Shown: positions 22,461 through 34,384 of the stretch, piece after piece
How positions within the stretch are numbered: position 1 is the first letter of the stretch
How the letters are laid out: each line of letters starts with the position of its first letter
Source of the DNA: Chamaea fasciata
Lineage: Eukaryota; Chordata; Aves; Passeriformes; Sylviidae
NCBI GenBank assembly: GCA_029207755.1
Contig: JARCOQ010000186.1
Coordinates: forward strand, 62,001-126,000
DNA length: 64,000 bases
Reading direction: 5' to 3'
Notes under the pieces: model-generated
What the model saw: only the letters and a program-made list of their open reading frames with translations
Databases searched by the model: none
What the model was told of the DNA's origin: nothing
Translations under genes and position numbers: made by a program

Positions 22461-22989
22461 CCTTGTTGGACTTGTTTGAGCCCATTCCAGGCAGAGCCTC
22501 CTGCTCCATGAGGAACTGCCTTTCCTGTGCCATGACCAGGGCAGGTCCCGCTGCAGGAAAAGCCCCAGGCCAAGCCAACACAACGAAGGGCTCGGGCACA
22601 AGTGCAGAGTGCCGTGCTGGGAGCTGTGCCAGGGAGAGCCTGAGGCACCAAAGGCACCTTGGCAGCAGCAGCTGCTTCCAGGCCATGGCCAGAAGCCTCC
22701 CTTGGCAGCCCGGCCTGCTGGCCCCCACTGCACAGCTGCTGCTTCAGGGCTCATTTCTGCCCGGGCTCTGCCCCAGCCCGCAGAGTGACACCTCAGCCCT
22801 GACTCTGGCACAGCCGCTGTGCCTGAGCCCTGCAAAGCCTCAAGGTCACCTGTGCCTCCCTGGCTCTGGCAGCCCCTGGGGCAGGGGGGGAAAGGCCAGA
22901 GAAGGGGCTGGCTTTGGCTGCTGGATGTGGGCTCCAGCAGAGACAAGGAGGAGTCAAGGGAGTGGATGGAGTCCAGCCAGCAGCCCCTT

Positions 22990-23300
22990 CTCCCCATGCA
23001 ATCCTGGAATGGTTGGGATGGGAAGAGCTCTGCAGTGCTCATCTCATCCAAACGCCTGCGATGAGCAGGGACATCTTTCACCGGATCAGGTTTTTCAGAG
23101 CCCTGTCCCAGCTGGACCTGAATGTTTCCAGGGAGGGGGCATTGACCAGCTCTCTGGGAAAGCCTGTCCTGGTGGATCACCAGCCTCATCCTCAGAAATT
23201 TCTTCCTTATCTCTCCGCATCTGAACCTCCCTTCCTTCAGTTTAAAACCAGCACCCTTTGTCCTATTGGGACAGGCCCTCCTAAAACCTTTGTCCACCAT
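22990..23300 (-). mobile_element. CR1 LINE 3' fragment (left)
   Basis: Read on the minus strand, the block has CR1 3'-end landmarks in order: GACAAAGGGTGCTGGTTTTA, GAAGAAATTTCT, CCCAGAGAGCTGGTCAATGC, CCTCCCTGGAAACATTCAAG and a terminal CCATTCCAGGATTGCA in place of the usual ATTCTATGATTC octamers. It is 5'-truncated, as is usual for CR1. Mirror copy at 46,474-46,784. Confidence 0.8.
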
Positions 23301-24431
23301 TGCATTCCCAATGAGCCAGGTTTCCGTGGCAGTTGCCGGGACAGGTGACCCAGGTGTGCTGTCCCAGTGAGGGCTGCCATGGAACCAGTGCCCAGCACTG
23401 CCCCTTTCTGCCTGGCTGAGCTGCCTTTGGCCCTGGCAGCGGCGTTTGCTGCTGGTTCCGCGGCGCCTGAGCAGCCAGCGCGGCACAGGGCAGGTGGCCA
23501 TGGCACAGCCCCCAGCAAGGGATCCCCTCTGGCTCTGGCCACTGACACCAGCCCTGGGCAAGGGGCCCAGGCACTGGGCTCAGGCCAGTGTCCATGGCCA
23601 CAGCCCCTTGCCATGGCCCCGGGCAGCTTGGGATGATGATCCAGCCTCCCTCCTGGCCCAGGCCTGGGCTGCAGCGCCCTTCCCCACAGCCTGTGTGCAC
23701 AGAAGCACTTCCAGGGCTCTCTGCATTTCCCTTGCCCTCACTCTTGCCTCACTCACACACCTCCCAACAACCCACCTGGAGCTTTGACTTGCAAGGAGTT
23801 CAAAGCTTGTCTGTCCTTGAGGAGTTGGTCTAATTCTGCCTCCAGCCGACTCTAAATTTTTGTTTATCGTACATCTTCGTTGGTGTCTAAAACATTCCTT
23901 GCATGGTTCTGCCTTGGGGAAGGGGAACCTCCTTGGTGACACCTTGGGCTTGCCACAAATTGAGGAGATTGTTTGGAACTTAGGAGTTTTTGATTGCTAA
24001 GAAAGGAAGAAAACCTCTCTTTGTCTGAGTGAACCCAGTTCTCTGAGCAAAGCAGGTCCCAGGTGAGTGAGGAGAGGCAGGATGGGGTTAGGGAATGTGG
24101 AGCATGGTTGTCCAAAGTGGATCAGACCTCAAGGCACAGCTCCTCTGACCAGGCCAGACTTCCTTAGGAGAGACCCTGGATCAGTATCAGTCACTTGAAT
24201 GCTGCAATGACCTCTGCTCTCAAGAGAAAAATACCCCCTTTGAAAAGAAGAGTGTTGATTCCTTCGACGCTCTTTGAACTATTTCTCCATAACTCTAGGA
24301 GAAAAGACTTCCTAAGGAACTGCACCAGGCCAGAAGGAAATCAAGGCACAGCCGTGGTTTGTCAGGACTTGCTTTCTCCTAATGAGCCCAGTGATGCATT
24401 TGGTGCTGAGCCCTGGAACCTCAGGGCCTGA
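23301..24431. other. Unassigned sequence, incl. segment shared with spacer (left)
   Basis: No gene recognised; long frames at 23.3-23.9 kb on both strands come from GC-rich composition. 23,840-24,355 is a segment found again, diverged, in the spacer at 37,380-37,468 plus 38,086-38,475, and in the right arm at 45,418-45,934. Confidence 0.6.
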
Positions 24432-25310
24432 GAAGAGATTGCACAAACCTTTCCAGGAGTCAGAGTCAGAGGAAAAACCCAAAGTGTCTGGAAGCATTAA
24501 AGGGTCACCCTGAGGTCCATCCCCAACACAGGTTCCTCATGGAGTCCTTGGAGGAGAGAATTGGAGGCCAGGATTGCACCAAAACCTCTCAGAGACTCAG
24601 TGTGGGAAGGAAAAACCCAAAGTACCTTAAACACCCTGAGTATCTCAAAGCATGAATGAGCCCCACTGAGTGTCAATTCACAGCTCTCAAGGGACTCCTT
24701 AAAGCAGATAATTGGGGCCATGATTGCACAAACCTCTCAGAGACTCAGTGGCAAAAAGAAGTGCTTAAATGACCCCGATTACCTTGAAGCATGAATGAAC
24801 TCCACCGAGTGTTGTTACTGAGTAAAAATCTCAAGGGACTGATTAGAGCAAATAATTGGAGGCCGCGAGTGCACAAACCTCTCAGACTCAGTGTCAAAAA
24901 AAAGTCCTTGAATAAACCTTGAGTAGCCGGAATTACTGATGAGCCCCACTGAGTGCTTTTACTGATTGAGAATCTCAAAGGACTTGTTACAGTAGATAAT
25001 TTGGGCAACAATGGCACAAACCTTTCACAAAGTCAGTTTTAAAAGGGAAGCATCAAGTACCTTTAAAAACCTGAAGTGCTTTGAAGCATTAATGAGTGCA
25101 CTGAGTGCCATTACTGACAAAGCCTCTCAAGGGACTAATTAAAGCAGATAACTGGAGGCCGTGATTGCACAAACCTCTCTGAGACTCCAAGGCAAAAGCA
25201 AAGCCCTAAGTCCTTTGAAAAGCCTGCAGTCCCTGGGAGCATTAAGGAGCCCCCAGGGCCATTCCTGACCAAGGCTCCCCAGGGACTCCTTCCAGCACAT
25301 CCTTGAGGCC
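24432..25310. repeat. ~145-bp tandem repeat, about six units (left)
   Basis: The motif GATTGCACAAACCTCTCAGAG recurs in variants at about 24,437, 24,573, 24,722, 24,867, 25,011 and 25,164 (spacings 136-153). Each is followed by an AGTCAGTG/AAAAAGTCCTT stretch, a GAGCCCCACTGAGTG block and CTCAAGGGACT..TTAAAGCAGATAATTGG. Units are diverged (roughly 70-85% alike by eye), so the array is old. The mirror array is 44,464-45,342. Confidence 0.85.
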
Positions 25311-27117
25311 ACTGGGATGGGAGGGGGATGCTGAGGGCAGGACAAGGGGCTGACAGTGCCCAGCCTTGCCGGGGCTGTGCCAGGAGGCCCCAGGGCCTCA
25401 GGACAAGGTGACTCCTCACGGCCCTTGGTGGCACAGAGGCTGCTGTGGCCCAGGGCACCAAGACTTGGCTTCTCTTTGTCCCCACGTGTCATCACTGCCT
25501 GCAGTTCTCTGCTCTGGCTGGGGCCTGGGGACACTTTCTCTGTCGTGTCCCTCAGCGGGACCCAGTAAAACTTCAAGAAACTTTGGAGCTGGATTCTGAC
25601 TTTGAATTCTTGAGAGGTTTCTCCAGCTCCCTCTCAGGGACTGATGTTCAGGGCCTCAGCACAAGCCTGGAGAGGGTCACTCAAGCCCTTGTGCCGTGTC
25701 TGTGCTGCTGAGCTGGGCCGGGCTCCTGGCACAGAGGCAGCTCCTGGCAAGGGCAGCGCTGCAGAGAGACAGCTCTGCCCAGGAGCAGCTCCTGTGCCCA
25801 GCCCAGCAGGGCTGGGGCACTGCCTGCAGCCACCCCGGGCACAGCACACAGGCACAGAGGGCTTCAACTCAGCCTGGGCTGGCAGCACGGAGCAGAGCTC
25901 ACTGAGGGCTCACTGGGGGACAAATCCTCGCAGCGTTAGGAAGAGTCACTCCCAGGCTGGGGGAAGAGAAGCTGCAGCTCCTGCAGGGATCTCCTGAAGC
26001 TGGCACGTCCCACAGCTTTAAGGCCCTTCCAGGAGGACTCTCAGCGTGGCTGCAGAGCAGGCATGTGGCCCCAGGGCAGGGCTGGGTGTCCCTGCTGCAG
26101 CACCCGAGGCACAGCACAGGGCAGCTCCCTGTTGCCGGGCTCTGCTGCAGGGCTGAGCAGCCGGGGCTGCAGCCAGGGGTGCCCAGGGCTGTCGTGCAGA
26201 GCAGGGTCCTGCAGCCCAGGGCGCTGCGCTGGGCCAGGGACCCTGCTGCCTGCCAGGGACAGCTCTCAGCTGGCCCGGGGAGCTGCTGCCAGCGCTGGGG
26301 AGAAGCTGTGGGGGGAAGGAGCCACCCTGAGCAGGGCAGGTGCTGCTGCTGAGAGGGGCTGTGTGGGGCAGGGCTGCTCCCAGCTCCAGACCAGCCTGGG
26401 CACAGCTCCGGAGGACACTTGCCAAAGGAAGCTAAGCCTGGTATTGCTGCAAAGACCAGGAGCTTTCCTGAGAGTGTTTTCAATTTCCTGCTTGGAGAAG
26501 GATGGGAAAGTTGGGGTGATGACAAAAACATTTTTGCTTTTGATGCATTTTTCATTTATTCGTAGCTCTGTCAACTACTATTATGTAGTTATAAAACTAT
26601 TATCTTTAATCAACTCTATTCAACTACTATGACTCTATTCAACTACTTTTATATACTTGTATTACTATAATCTTTCATTAACTCTACAACATTTCCTACC
26701 CTTTATCTTAGATTTTAGAACAATAAGCTTCAAAATATATTCCTGAAATACTGCCCAGTCTTATTGTCAGGAAGTGGACCTACAAGATGAACATTTTGTT
26801 TTTAAACCAGAGTGTGAGCAGTCAGAAAAAAAAGTGGCACAAAGAAGCCCTTGGACCTACTCCAATGGGTTGACCCAGGGGTTTGTAGCTGTGGATACTG
26901 AATTTCCTATTCGATGTTTCTGTTAAATATCCTAATTAATCAACCTCTAATAAATTGTTGAAATCAGGGGCTGGGTGTTCCTCATTCCCACTGAGACACC
27001 TGGAAGTTTCCAAGAAAGGTCTGGTTTTTACTTCACTGTTGTAACGCTGTTGCAAGGGGTTTTTTTCTCTTCTGATTATAGGCAAAAGAGGATGAGTGAA
27101 GCAGAACAGGAATTGTA
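25311..27117. other. Unassigned GC-rich then AT-rich sequence (left)
   Basis: 25.3-26.4 kb is GC-rich with CAGGGCTG/GCTGCTGC repeats and many spurious overlapping frames. 26,560-26,700 is AT-rich with imperfect CAACTCTATTCAACTACTAT repeats. No gene recognised. Confidence 0.5.
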
Positions 27118-27235
27118 ATCACAGAACCACAGAACATTCTGAGTTGAAAGGGACACCTAGGATCATCAGAGTCATGTTTAATCATGTACAGAGACTCCTG
27201 ATTTGTAACTTTGGGTGGTCAGTCTCTCTGCTGGG
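27118..27235 (-). mobile_element. Short CR1 3' tail (left)
   Basis: AATCACAGAACCACAGAACA followed by TTGAAAGGGACACCTAGGAT is the antisense of a CR1 3' end (octamer tail, then the TTGGAAGGGACC-type motif). Only about 100 bp remain. Mirror: 42,539-42,656. Confidence 0.6.
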
Positions 27236-28580
27236 AGCCTCCTAAAGGGCCTTCAGCCACTCCTCAGCCCTCAGCAGCAGCAGCAGCATCCCCTCTGCAG
27301 GGCCCAGCAGGGCTCTCCTGAGCTGCCCTTGCCCAGCTGCAGACAGACCCTGCCCCAGGCCGGGCCCTGCAGACAGGCAGGTTTCTGTAGGGCTGGGCCC
27401 AGGGCGCAGAGGGTGGGATGGGCTCTGTGAGCACTGGCAGGGACAAGGCTCCTCTCAGGAGGGAAATGTCCAGGCCCAGGGAGAGGCTCAGGGAAGGAGA
27501 GGGGGCTGAACAGAGCAGTGCTGGCGGCAGGAGGGCACTGTGGGTGTGTGGGAGGTGCTGTGCACAGCTGGGCAGGGGAACACTGTCCTGAGTGCCTGGC
27601 TGTGTCTGCCCTGCCCTCCCAGGCACAGCCCCACAACATCCTCTCTTGGTTCTGCCCTCCCCTGGTTCTGTCACTGTCATCTGGTGCTCTCAGGGAGGCT
27701 CTGGCATTTGCAGCAGCTGAGCCAGGCACTGCCCTTGGGATTCTTGCCAGGCAGCTGTGTCCATGGGAATGGGGTGTCCGAGCTTCCCTGTGAGCTGTGT
27801 GGCTGTGGGCAAAGCAGTCCATGGGAAAGGGGAATGAGCTGAGCCCCCTCCCTGAGATCCCATCGTGGGCACACCCGGGGATCTCCTTGCTGCGTCCTTC
27901 CAAGCTCTGAGCTGCCCTCCTGCCTGCAGATCTGTGCCAGAGCCTCTGGCAGTTCCCTGAATGTGCCACGGGGAAGTGCAGAGATGCCACAGCTGAGGAA
28001 ATGCTGTTGGGTTTGCCAAGGGAGCTGTGAGTGTCCTTGGCAGAAGGGGGTGCTGAGGACCTTGCCCAGAGACCTTTGGAGAGGGTGAGACATTCAGGGA
28101 TCCCTCTGCTCTGGGCAAGGTCTGGTGCAGCAGAAATGCTGGGGATTTCTGACCTCAGTATACCAGGAATGATGTGTGGGCAGGAAAATAATGCCTATAA
28201 TTCCTTCCTGTTTTCCATGCCCTTTAGAAGTGGGAGTGAAGATGGCAACAAGCCTTTCTGCATTAGGAGTGATTCCACTGACAAATCCTGAATATCCAGG
28301 CTTGTCCCTCTGCCACATGGCCAAAAACCCAGGGCAGCGGGGCAGGGACGGCTCCTGGAGAGCCCCCATGCACAGGCCTGGCTGCTCCTGGCACACTCAG
28401 ACAGCACAACTGGAGCTCAGGCAGGGACCTGGGTGAAGGTTTTCCCAGAGCAGGAACAAGGGTGGGTGAATCACAGTGGGACAGTCTACAGGGAATGACC
28501 CATGTTTGGCTCAAAGCAGCCTGTCCTGACTTGTCACTATCCTTTATCCGTGAACACGTCCCCATGTGCAGCCACAGCAA
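27236..28580. other. Upstream region of OR pseudogene, nothing recognised (left)
   Basis: GC-rich sequence with CAGCAGCAGCAGCAG near 27,280 and several overlapping open frames that I attribute to composition. No conserved protein recognised. Confidence 0.5.
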
Positions 28581-29539
28581 ATGTCCAACAGCAGCTCCAT
28601 CAGCCGCTTCCCTCCTGCTGGCATTGGCAGACACGCGGCAGCTGCAGCTCCTGCACTTCTGCCTCTTCCTGGGCATCTCCCTGGCTGCCCTCCTGGGCCA
28701 CGGCCTCATCATCAGTGCCATAGCTTGCGGCCACCACCTGCACAGCCCCATGTTCTTCTTCCTGCTCAACCTGGCCCTCAGCGGCCTGCACCACTGTCCC
28801 CAAAGCCATGCACAATTCCCTCTGGGACACCAGGACCATCTCCTATACGGGAGGTGCTGCACAGCTCTTTTTCTTTCTGTTCTTCATGTCAGCAGAGTAT
28901 TTGCTCCTGACCATCATGTGCTATGACTGCTCTGTGTCCATCTGCAGACCCCTGCACTACGGGACCCTCCTGGGCAGCAGAGCTTGTGCCCACATGGCAG
29001 CAGCTGCCGGGGCCAGTGCCTTTCTCAATGCTCTCATGCACACGGCCAATACATTTTCCCTGCCCCTGTGCCATGGCAATGCGCTGGGCCAGTTCTTCCA
29101 CGAGGTTCACCAGATCCTCAAGCTCTCCTAGTCCAACTACTGCTTCAGGGAGTTTGGGTTCATTGGTTTTTCCATCTCTTTAGGATTACGTTGTTTTGTG
29201 TTCATTGTTTTCTCCTATGTGCAGATCATCAGGGCTGTGCTGAGGATCCCCTCTGACCAGGGATGGCACAAAGCCTTCTCCACCCGCCTCCCTCACCTGG
29301 CTGTGCTCTCCCTATTCCTCAGCACTGTCATGTTTGCCTATCTGAAGCCCCCCTCCATCTCCTCCCCATCCCCGGATCTGGCCCTGTCAGTTCTGTTCTC
29401 GCTGGTGCCTCCAGCCGTGAACCCCCTTATCTGCAGCCTGAGGAAGCAGGAGCTCGAGGCTGCAGTGTGGAAGACTGATGGCTGGATGGTTTCACAAACA
29501 TTAAACTGCTGGCCAGTTTCTCAAAATCACTTGTCATAA
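28581..29539 (+). pseudogene. OR14-like olfactory receptor pseudogene (left)
   Basis: Intronless seven-transmembrane odorant receptor relic in several frames. ATG 28,581 starts MSNSSSISRF. After a frameshift near 28,612 the frame reads RQLQLLHFCLFLGISLAALL (TM1) and PMFFFLLNLAL (TM2 landmark). A deletion with frameshift follows near 28,790. Then come MSAEYLLLTIMCYD (TM3), with the conserved DRY changed to DCS, HYGTLLGSRACAH, an in-frame TAG at about 29,129, KAFSTRLPHL (TM6) and PPAVNPLICSLRKQEL (TM7). The style is that of the large avian OR14-like (gamma-c) clade. Two frameshifts, a stop and loss of DRY make it clearly non-functional. The right-arm copy (40,235-41,193) has the same lesions. 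Confidence 0.9.
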
Positions 29540-30554
29540 AAGTCATTTTTGATACCTCTTGTTGCTTTACTTTGGAGGTTCTTTTCCTTTGTTTTACTTT
29601 TATAATATTGTCCACAAAGCAGTGTCACTGTTTGTGCCATTTCTCATTTTGTTTCTCTCCACCTTCCGTGTGGCCACAGACTGTGTCAATGAGGGGCTGC
29701 ACTCCTGGTGGCTCTCAAGGAACCCAAGGATCTGGCAGGCAAGTTTTCTGCAGAGATCCCCCTTTGGTTCTCTTCTCTGGATGAGAGCTGGGGGCAGATC
29801 AGTGCTGGCACAGCAGCTGTGCCCAGGAGCAGCAGCCCTTGGTGTTGGCAGCGCTGCTCCCGTGGCCCTGCCCCGCTGCCCTCCTGGCCCTGGTGTTGCT
29901 GTAGGGCCGGAGTGCTCTCGGCGCCGGGCACAGGGCTGGGGCTGGCAGTGCCGGGGCTGCAGCAGGGACAGGCCATGGGCTCCGCTGGGGCAGCGCTGAC
30001 GCCTCAGGGCAGGGCCTCGCTGCTCCAGGCTCCTTGCCCAGGCTCTCTCCAGAACACGCCCAGGCCCAATGCTGTGCACGGAAAAGCCCCGTGAGCAGCC
30101 CCAGGGTGGCCGTGGGCAGGCTGGGGGCAAACAGCCCGGCTGGGGCTCTGCAGGGTCCCTGGGGGAGACGGGAAGGAGCAGCAGAGCAGGGGCTGATCCA
30201 TCCCCACTGTGCTGGACACCCCCGGGCAGCGTCCCAGAGCGTCCTCATGCACCTGCCAACAACATCCCCCCTCTGCAGCCCTGGCCTCTCTCCCAGCTCA
30301 CACGGGGGCCGCATCCTTGCAGGCACAGACACGGCAGCTCTGGCTCAGGAGCCCCTGTTTGCAGTGCCCAGAGCAGGCCTGAGCACCCCCATGGTGTTGG
30401 TGTGGGGAGATGAACCTGAGGGAGCACAAATGCCATCAGCCCCTGGGGCCAGGAAGGGCTGGGGGACACGAGGGAAACCACTCAGTTCTGTCCTGGCCTC
30501 TGAAGTCAGCCAGAAAGTTTGTTCCCATCAGCTGGGAGTTTCCTGTGCCACTGC
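29540..30554. other. Inner part of left arm, no gene recognised
   Basis: GC-rich sequence with spurious frames on both strands. Similarity to the right arm is near complete to about 30,450, drops in the next ~70 bp, and ends at 30,554. Confidence 0.5.
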
Positions 30555-31057
30555 AGATGTTGTTGCTCAGAGCCAAGCGCTGCCTGGCAGCCATCCCCAA
30601 ATTGCCCTGAGCATTTCCTTTGCTTCACCCTGGCTTTCTTTTCCTGGTACAAATTTCTCCCTATTGCCCATCCCTGCTCTCTCCCCAGCAAACAGCCCAT
30701 CCCTGGTTGCCCTTTCCTCTCTGGGCCCACTCCCCATTTCACTTCCTGAGTTGGCATCATGGGAACATCCCTTGGGGTGCAGGATCATCCTCCAAGTGCT
30801 TCAGGAATTGTCTGCAGGCTCCTGCAGTGCCTTGTGCTGCTCCCTTGCCAGAGGCACCACAGGCCAGGGGGGCACGTGTGGGCTGGTGTGTCTGGCTGTG
30901 GGGCTCCCTGTTCTGGGCCATGAGGAGGAGCTGCAGAGGCTCTGCAGGACTGACAGGATGGGCTTTGGGGCTGTGAGGAGAAGCTGAGGGACCTGGGCTG
31001 CTGCACCTTCTGGAGAGGAGGCCCAGGCCTCATCCTGCAACTGCTGCAAGGCTGGTT
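30555..31057. other. Start of spacer, unassigned
   Basis: First 500 bases after the left arm. GAGAAGCTGAGGGACCTGGG at about 30,980 resembles a CR1 ORF2 segment in sense orientation, but too little is left to call it. Confidence 0.35.
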
Positions 31058-31480
31058 TCAGAGAATCACGGAATCAGCAAGGTTGGAAAAGACCTTGGAC
31101 ATCATCAAGTCCAACCTGTGCCCTGACACCACCTTGTCTCCCCTGAGCCTCGTCTTCTCCAGGATGAACAGCCCCAGATCCCTCAGCTGCTCCTCACAGG
31201 ACTTGTGCTCCAGACCCCTCAGCACCCTTGTTGCCCTTCTCTGGACACGCTCCAGCCCCTCCATGTCCTTCCTAAATTGGGGGGCCCAGAACTGGGCGCA
31301 GCACTCGAGGTGCTGCCCAACCAGTGCCGAGCACAGGGGAAGAATCACTGCCCTGCTCCTGCTGGCCACACCATTCCTGATCCGTAGGAGTGCCAGGGGC
31401 TGGGTGAGGGAAATGGTGGGGAGGGGGTGGGACAAAGTCGGATTGATTGTGAGCCATGAAGGGTCTTGATTTTTCATATC
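31058..31480 (-). mobile_element. CR1 LINE fragment with ORF2 end
   Basis: The minus strand carries the C-terminal end of a CR1 reverse-transcriptase protein (motifs LEYC-like [45 protein letters not shown]) followed by a 3' end of ACCTTGCTGATTCCGTGATT. 5'-truncated copy. Confidence 0.85.
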
Positions 31481-31770
31481 TATTCAGACTGCATTAGAAT
31501 GTGTTGGGGGTCAATATCATTTGGCCATTGCTGATATCAGTCTACAAACAGGATCATGAAACAGGTCAAAAAAGTTCTCTCTGCCTTGTTTTCTATACAT
31601 TATATTCACTTTGAATACACTTCTGAAATCTCTATAATTGACCACAGAAGAATTGAAAGCTTAAAATATTTCCAGGGGCTTTTCTTGTTTGAGCGTTTTG
31701 AACAAATATTGATGAGCCTTTCTCACTGAATTCCTGAACTGAAGAGCTCAAGAAAGAAGAGGCCCCTGCA
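31395..31770 (+). repeat. Unidentified segment Y, copy 1
   Basis: The landmarks GATTGATTGTGAGCCATGAA, TATCTATTCAGACTGCATTA, CAAACAGGATCAT and CACTGAATTCCTGAACTGAA occur again in the same order at 34,385-34,499 and 35,222-35,510. It is a dispersed or duplicated element of unknown type; the left end overlaps the CR1 call. Confidence 0.6.
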
Positions 31771-34384
31771 GTAGGAAAATTCATCATCAACCTGCAAGGG
31801 GCTGAAGATCCATCCTCATCAGAGCAGGAATGAACAGAAATGGGCACAGCTTTCTGGCTGCCCCAGCTTGGGGACGGGCCCTGGGCCTGGAGCAGGAGCA
31901 GCTCTGCAGGGCCCCAAGGCTGGCGCTGTTGTGCTGGCCTGGGCAGATGGGATGGCAGCAGGGGCTGCAGAGCTCTCAGGACCTCAGGGACAGGGGAGCA
32001 GGGCACACAGGAAGCCTCTTCTGCCTTGGCCCAGCACCTTCCCCATGGCTGGGGCTGAGTCCTCTCTGAGCTGCAGCTGCTGCTGTGCCCTTGCGAGGGG
32101 CTGAGGCCGTGGGGCCCCTGCCCAGAGCCGCCTGCCCTGAGCAGAGCTGTGGGGCCAGAGGTGGCTGGGCTGTGCTGGGGAGAGACCCCTGGTGCAGCAG
32201 AGAGCTCAGGGCAGCTGGCAGAGCTTGCAGGGAGCTGGGCTGGGCTGAGAGAGCCTGACCCAGAAACCATCAGTGTCCATCTCAGCCTGTGTGAGCGTGC
32301 AGGGGCAGGACTCAGGCCAGCCCTTGTGGGGCAGGGCCAGCGCCTGTGGAAGGCATTGGAAACAGGCAAGTGCCCCACAGAGGAGGCTGCTCTGTGCCCT
32401 TGGTGGCACGGACAGAGCAGGGAGGGGGCCAGGACATTTGTCACCAATGCCAGCCTCTGTCCCCAGGCATTGCCAGCCCCGGCTGCTCAGCCCAGGTTTG
32501 CGGGGCAGTTTGGCTCTGGCCCAGCTCCATCCTCCCGTGGGGCTCAGGGCCTGTTCCTGGCCACGGCCAGCCCTGCCCGGCCTCTCTGCTGGCCCAGAGC
32601 CCGGCAGAGCCTGGGGCAGGGCTGTCTGTGCGGGCCCACAGGGGCCACGGGCTGTGCAGGAGCTGGCAGAGGCTGCCCAGCAGGGAGGCCATGGGGCACA
32701 GAGCCCCAAGGCTGCTGTGGGCACCACGGCACAGGGGCCGTTCCCCCCCGCAGTGCTCCTGTCCCGCGCGGGGGCTGTGGCACCGTGGCTGGCCCAGGGC
32801 GGCACAAAGGGGCCACGCGGCCGCTGCCGGGGCTGACAGCAAGGCCAGGCACACGCGAGGAATTGCTGGGCATCGCCTGCGCTGGGCAGGGCTGACTGTG
32901 CCAAAGGCACAGCTCAGCTGCCCTCGGTGGCTGCAGGAAAAGTCCAGAGCCCAAAGAGCCTCCATGGCTGTGCTGGAGACCAGGGCTTGGGGAGGGAAAG
33001 GCAGGGCTGCTGCGGGATGGGCAGGGGATTGAATTCCAGCACTCATCCTGTTCTCTGATGATCCTGGCACCATGCTGGTCCCTGTTTCAGCCTGGAGCAG
33101 AGCAGATGTTTATGGGACAGGAGCCCTCTGGGGCTCTCCGGGACATGCACCTTGCAAGGTGCGCTGCTCCCCCTACAGCTGTTCTCTGAGAGATGCCAAT
33201 CCCAGCTCGGCACCTCAGGGCACAAGTGGCACCGCCTGTTCATGCACACACAGCTGATGTCTGCCTGGAAAGGGGCACAGGTTTTCGTACTTGTGCATTT
33301 CATAATATACAAGCATATTTTTATTATCTGGGTCGTTTGAGTAGTTGAGGAAATGGCAAAGTTTTCCCACCAGAAATTTCCTGGATCTACTATATTCTTC
33401 TACTGATGGCATAACAAGAAATACTGCTCTTCTCTAGTTGTGTCAAAAAGATTCCGTTTATTATTTTCTTCACCTATTCCTTCTGGTGTTTCTAGCTCTC
33501 CTGTTTCAATTGCCATGACTACGGACATTTCTTTACTAGACCAGCTGGATCTATGTCCTTCCCGAGTCTCCCTGATTTCCTCCTCCAGACACTCTCTGGT
33601 CATTCAAGTGCCTCTCAACTGACTGGTTTCATGCTTTGATCTTCAGGGAGTTACCCAATCTCTCTGAAGTTCACAGAAGTATCGTATCAGTCAACATCTT
33701 AAGTGTGTTTGTATCTATCACAGAATTTCCTTTTCGTATGTCTTTGTCGAAAACTCTTCCTGCATGGGAAGCCCTTGGGGATGGTGGACATGTCAGATGC
33801 TGCTGGGACATCACAGAGAGCTGAGGGAAGAGCTGGGATGCTTATTAAACTGTATGGTGTTCAACTTCTGTTTGTTGGCAAGAAACCTTTCTGTGCCTCT
33901 GAGTCTCACCAGTCCCGGAGCCCCAAAGGACACAAACCTGGTGAGTTGTGGTTCCCACTCCGGTGGCACTTGCACCTTGGCTCTGCACAGGAGAGCTCTT
34001 CATCCACTTGTTCTCTTTTCCTTCCTCTAGGCATGGAGGGAGCTCCTGTCTTCAGCGTGTGCAAAAAACAAATCTGGCCAGAATCGGGGCAGGGAGGTTT
34101 TGGGGAGACCTTGGGATCTGTGCTGGGCACAGGAGGTCTTTTCCATTGGTCTGAGAGTGTCTGCTGTGAAAAGTGGATGTTAATACCCAGCAGAGAAATG
34201 ACTTTTGCATTTTATGGAGCTGTGCCTTCCCCTGGGTTTGTGTGCTGACAAGAAATGAACATCCCTCTGTGTCTCAGGCAGCTCCTCCAAGGAAAGCAGG
34301 TGGGAATTGGAGCCAAGGAGCTGAAAGCTGCAGGTGCAGCCTGGGGTGGAAGGAGCTCAGATTTGCACAAGGCTGCTCTGAGTC
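31771..34384. other. Spacer sequence, no gene recognised
   Basis: 31.8-33.0 kb is GC-rich with CAGGGCTG-type composition and many overlapping spurious frames. 33,215-33,603 has two adjacent minus-strand frames of normal composition (65 and 67 residues) that look more protein-like than their surroundings, but I cannot identify them. The rest shows nothing. Confidence 0.45.

Larger units (their letters stand above)
14122..30554. repeat. Left arm of ~16.4-kb inverted repeat
   Basis: Reverse complement of 39,219-55,652. Matching positions add up to 69,771-69,775 throughout (for example the olfactory receptor start 28,581 pairs with 41,193, and the pol ORF end 16,256 pairs with 53,515), so net indels are only a few bases. 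The homology ends inward at GTGCCACTGC (30,554) and outward at 14,122, directly after LTR copy 1. Encoded frames in the middle differ at roughly one residue in a hundred and many are identical. The last ~100 bp at the inner end (30,450-30,520) is clearly more diverged. Confidence 0.95.

Noticed and set aside
22386..23942. Frames of 250-391 residues at 22.4-23.9 kb and their mirror at 45.9-47.3 kb
   Set aside because: They run through a CR1 3' fragment in antisense and through GC-rich sequence. No domain and no consistent frame.
28462..28926. Functional olfactory receptor or a separate 154-residue protein
   Set aside because: The frame is one piece of an OR14-like sequence broken by frameshifts, a deletion, a stop and loss of DRY.
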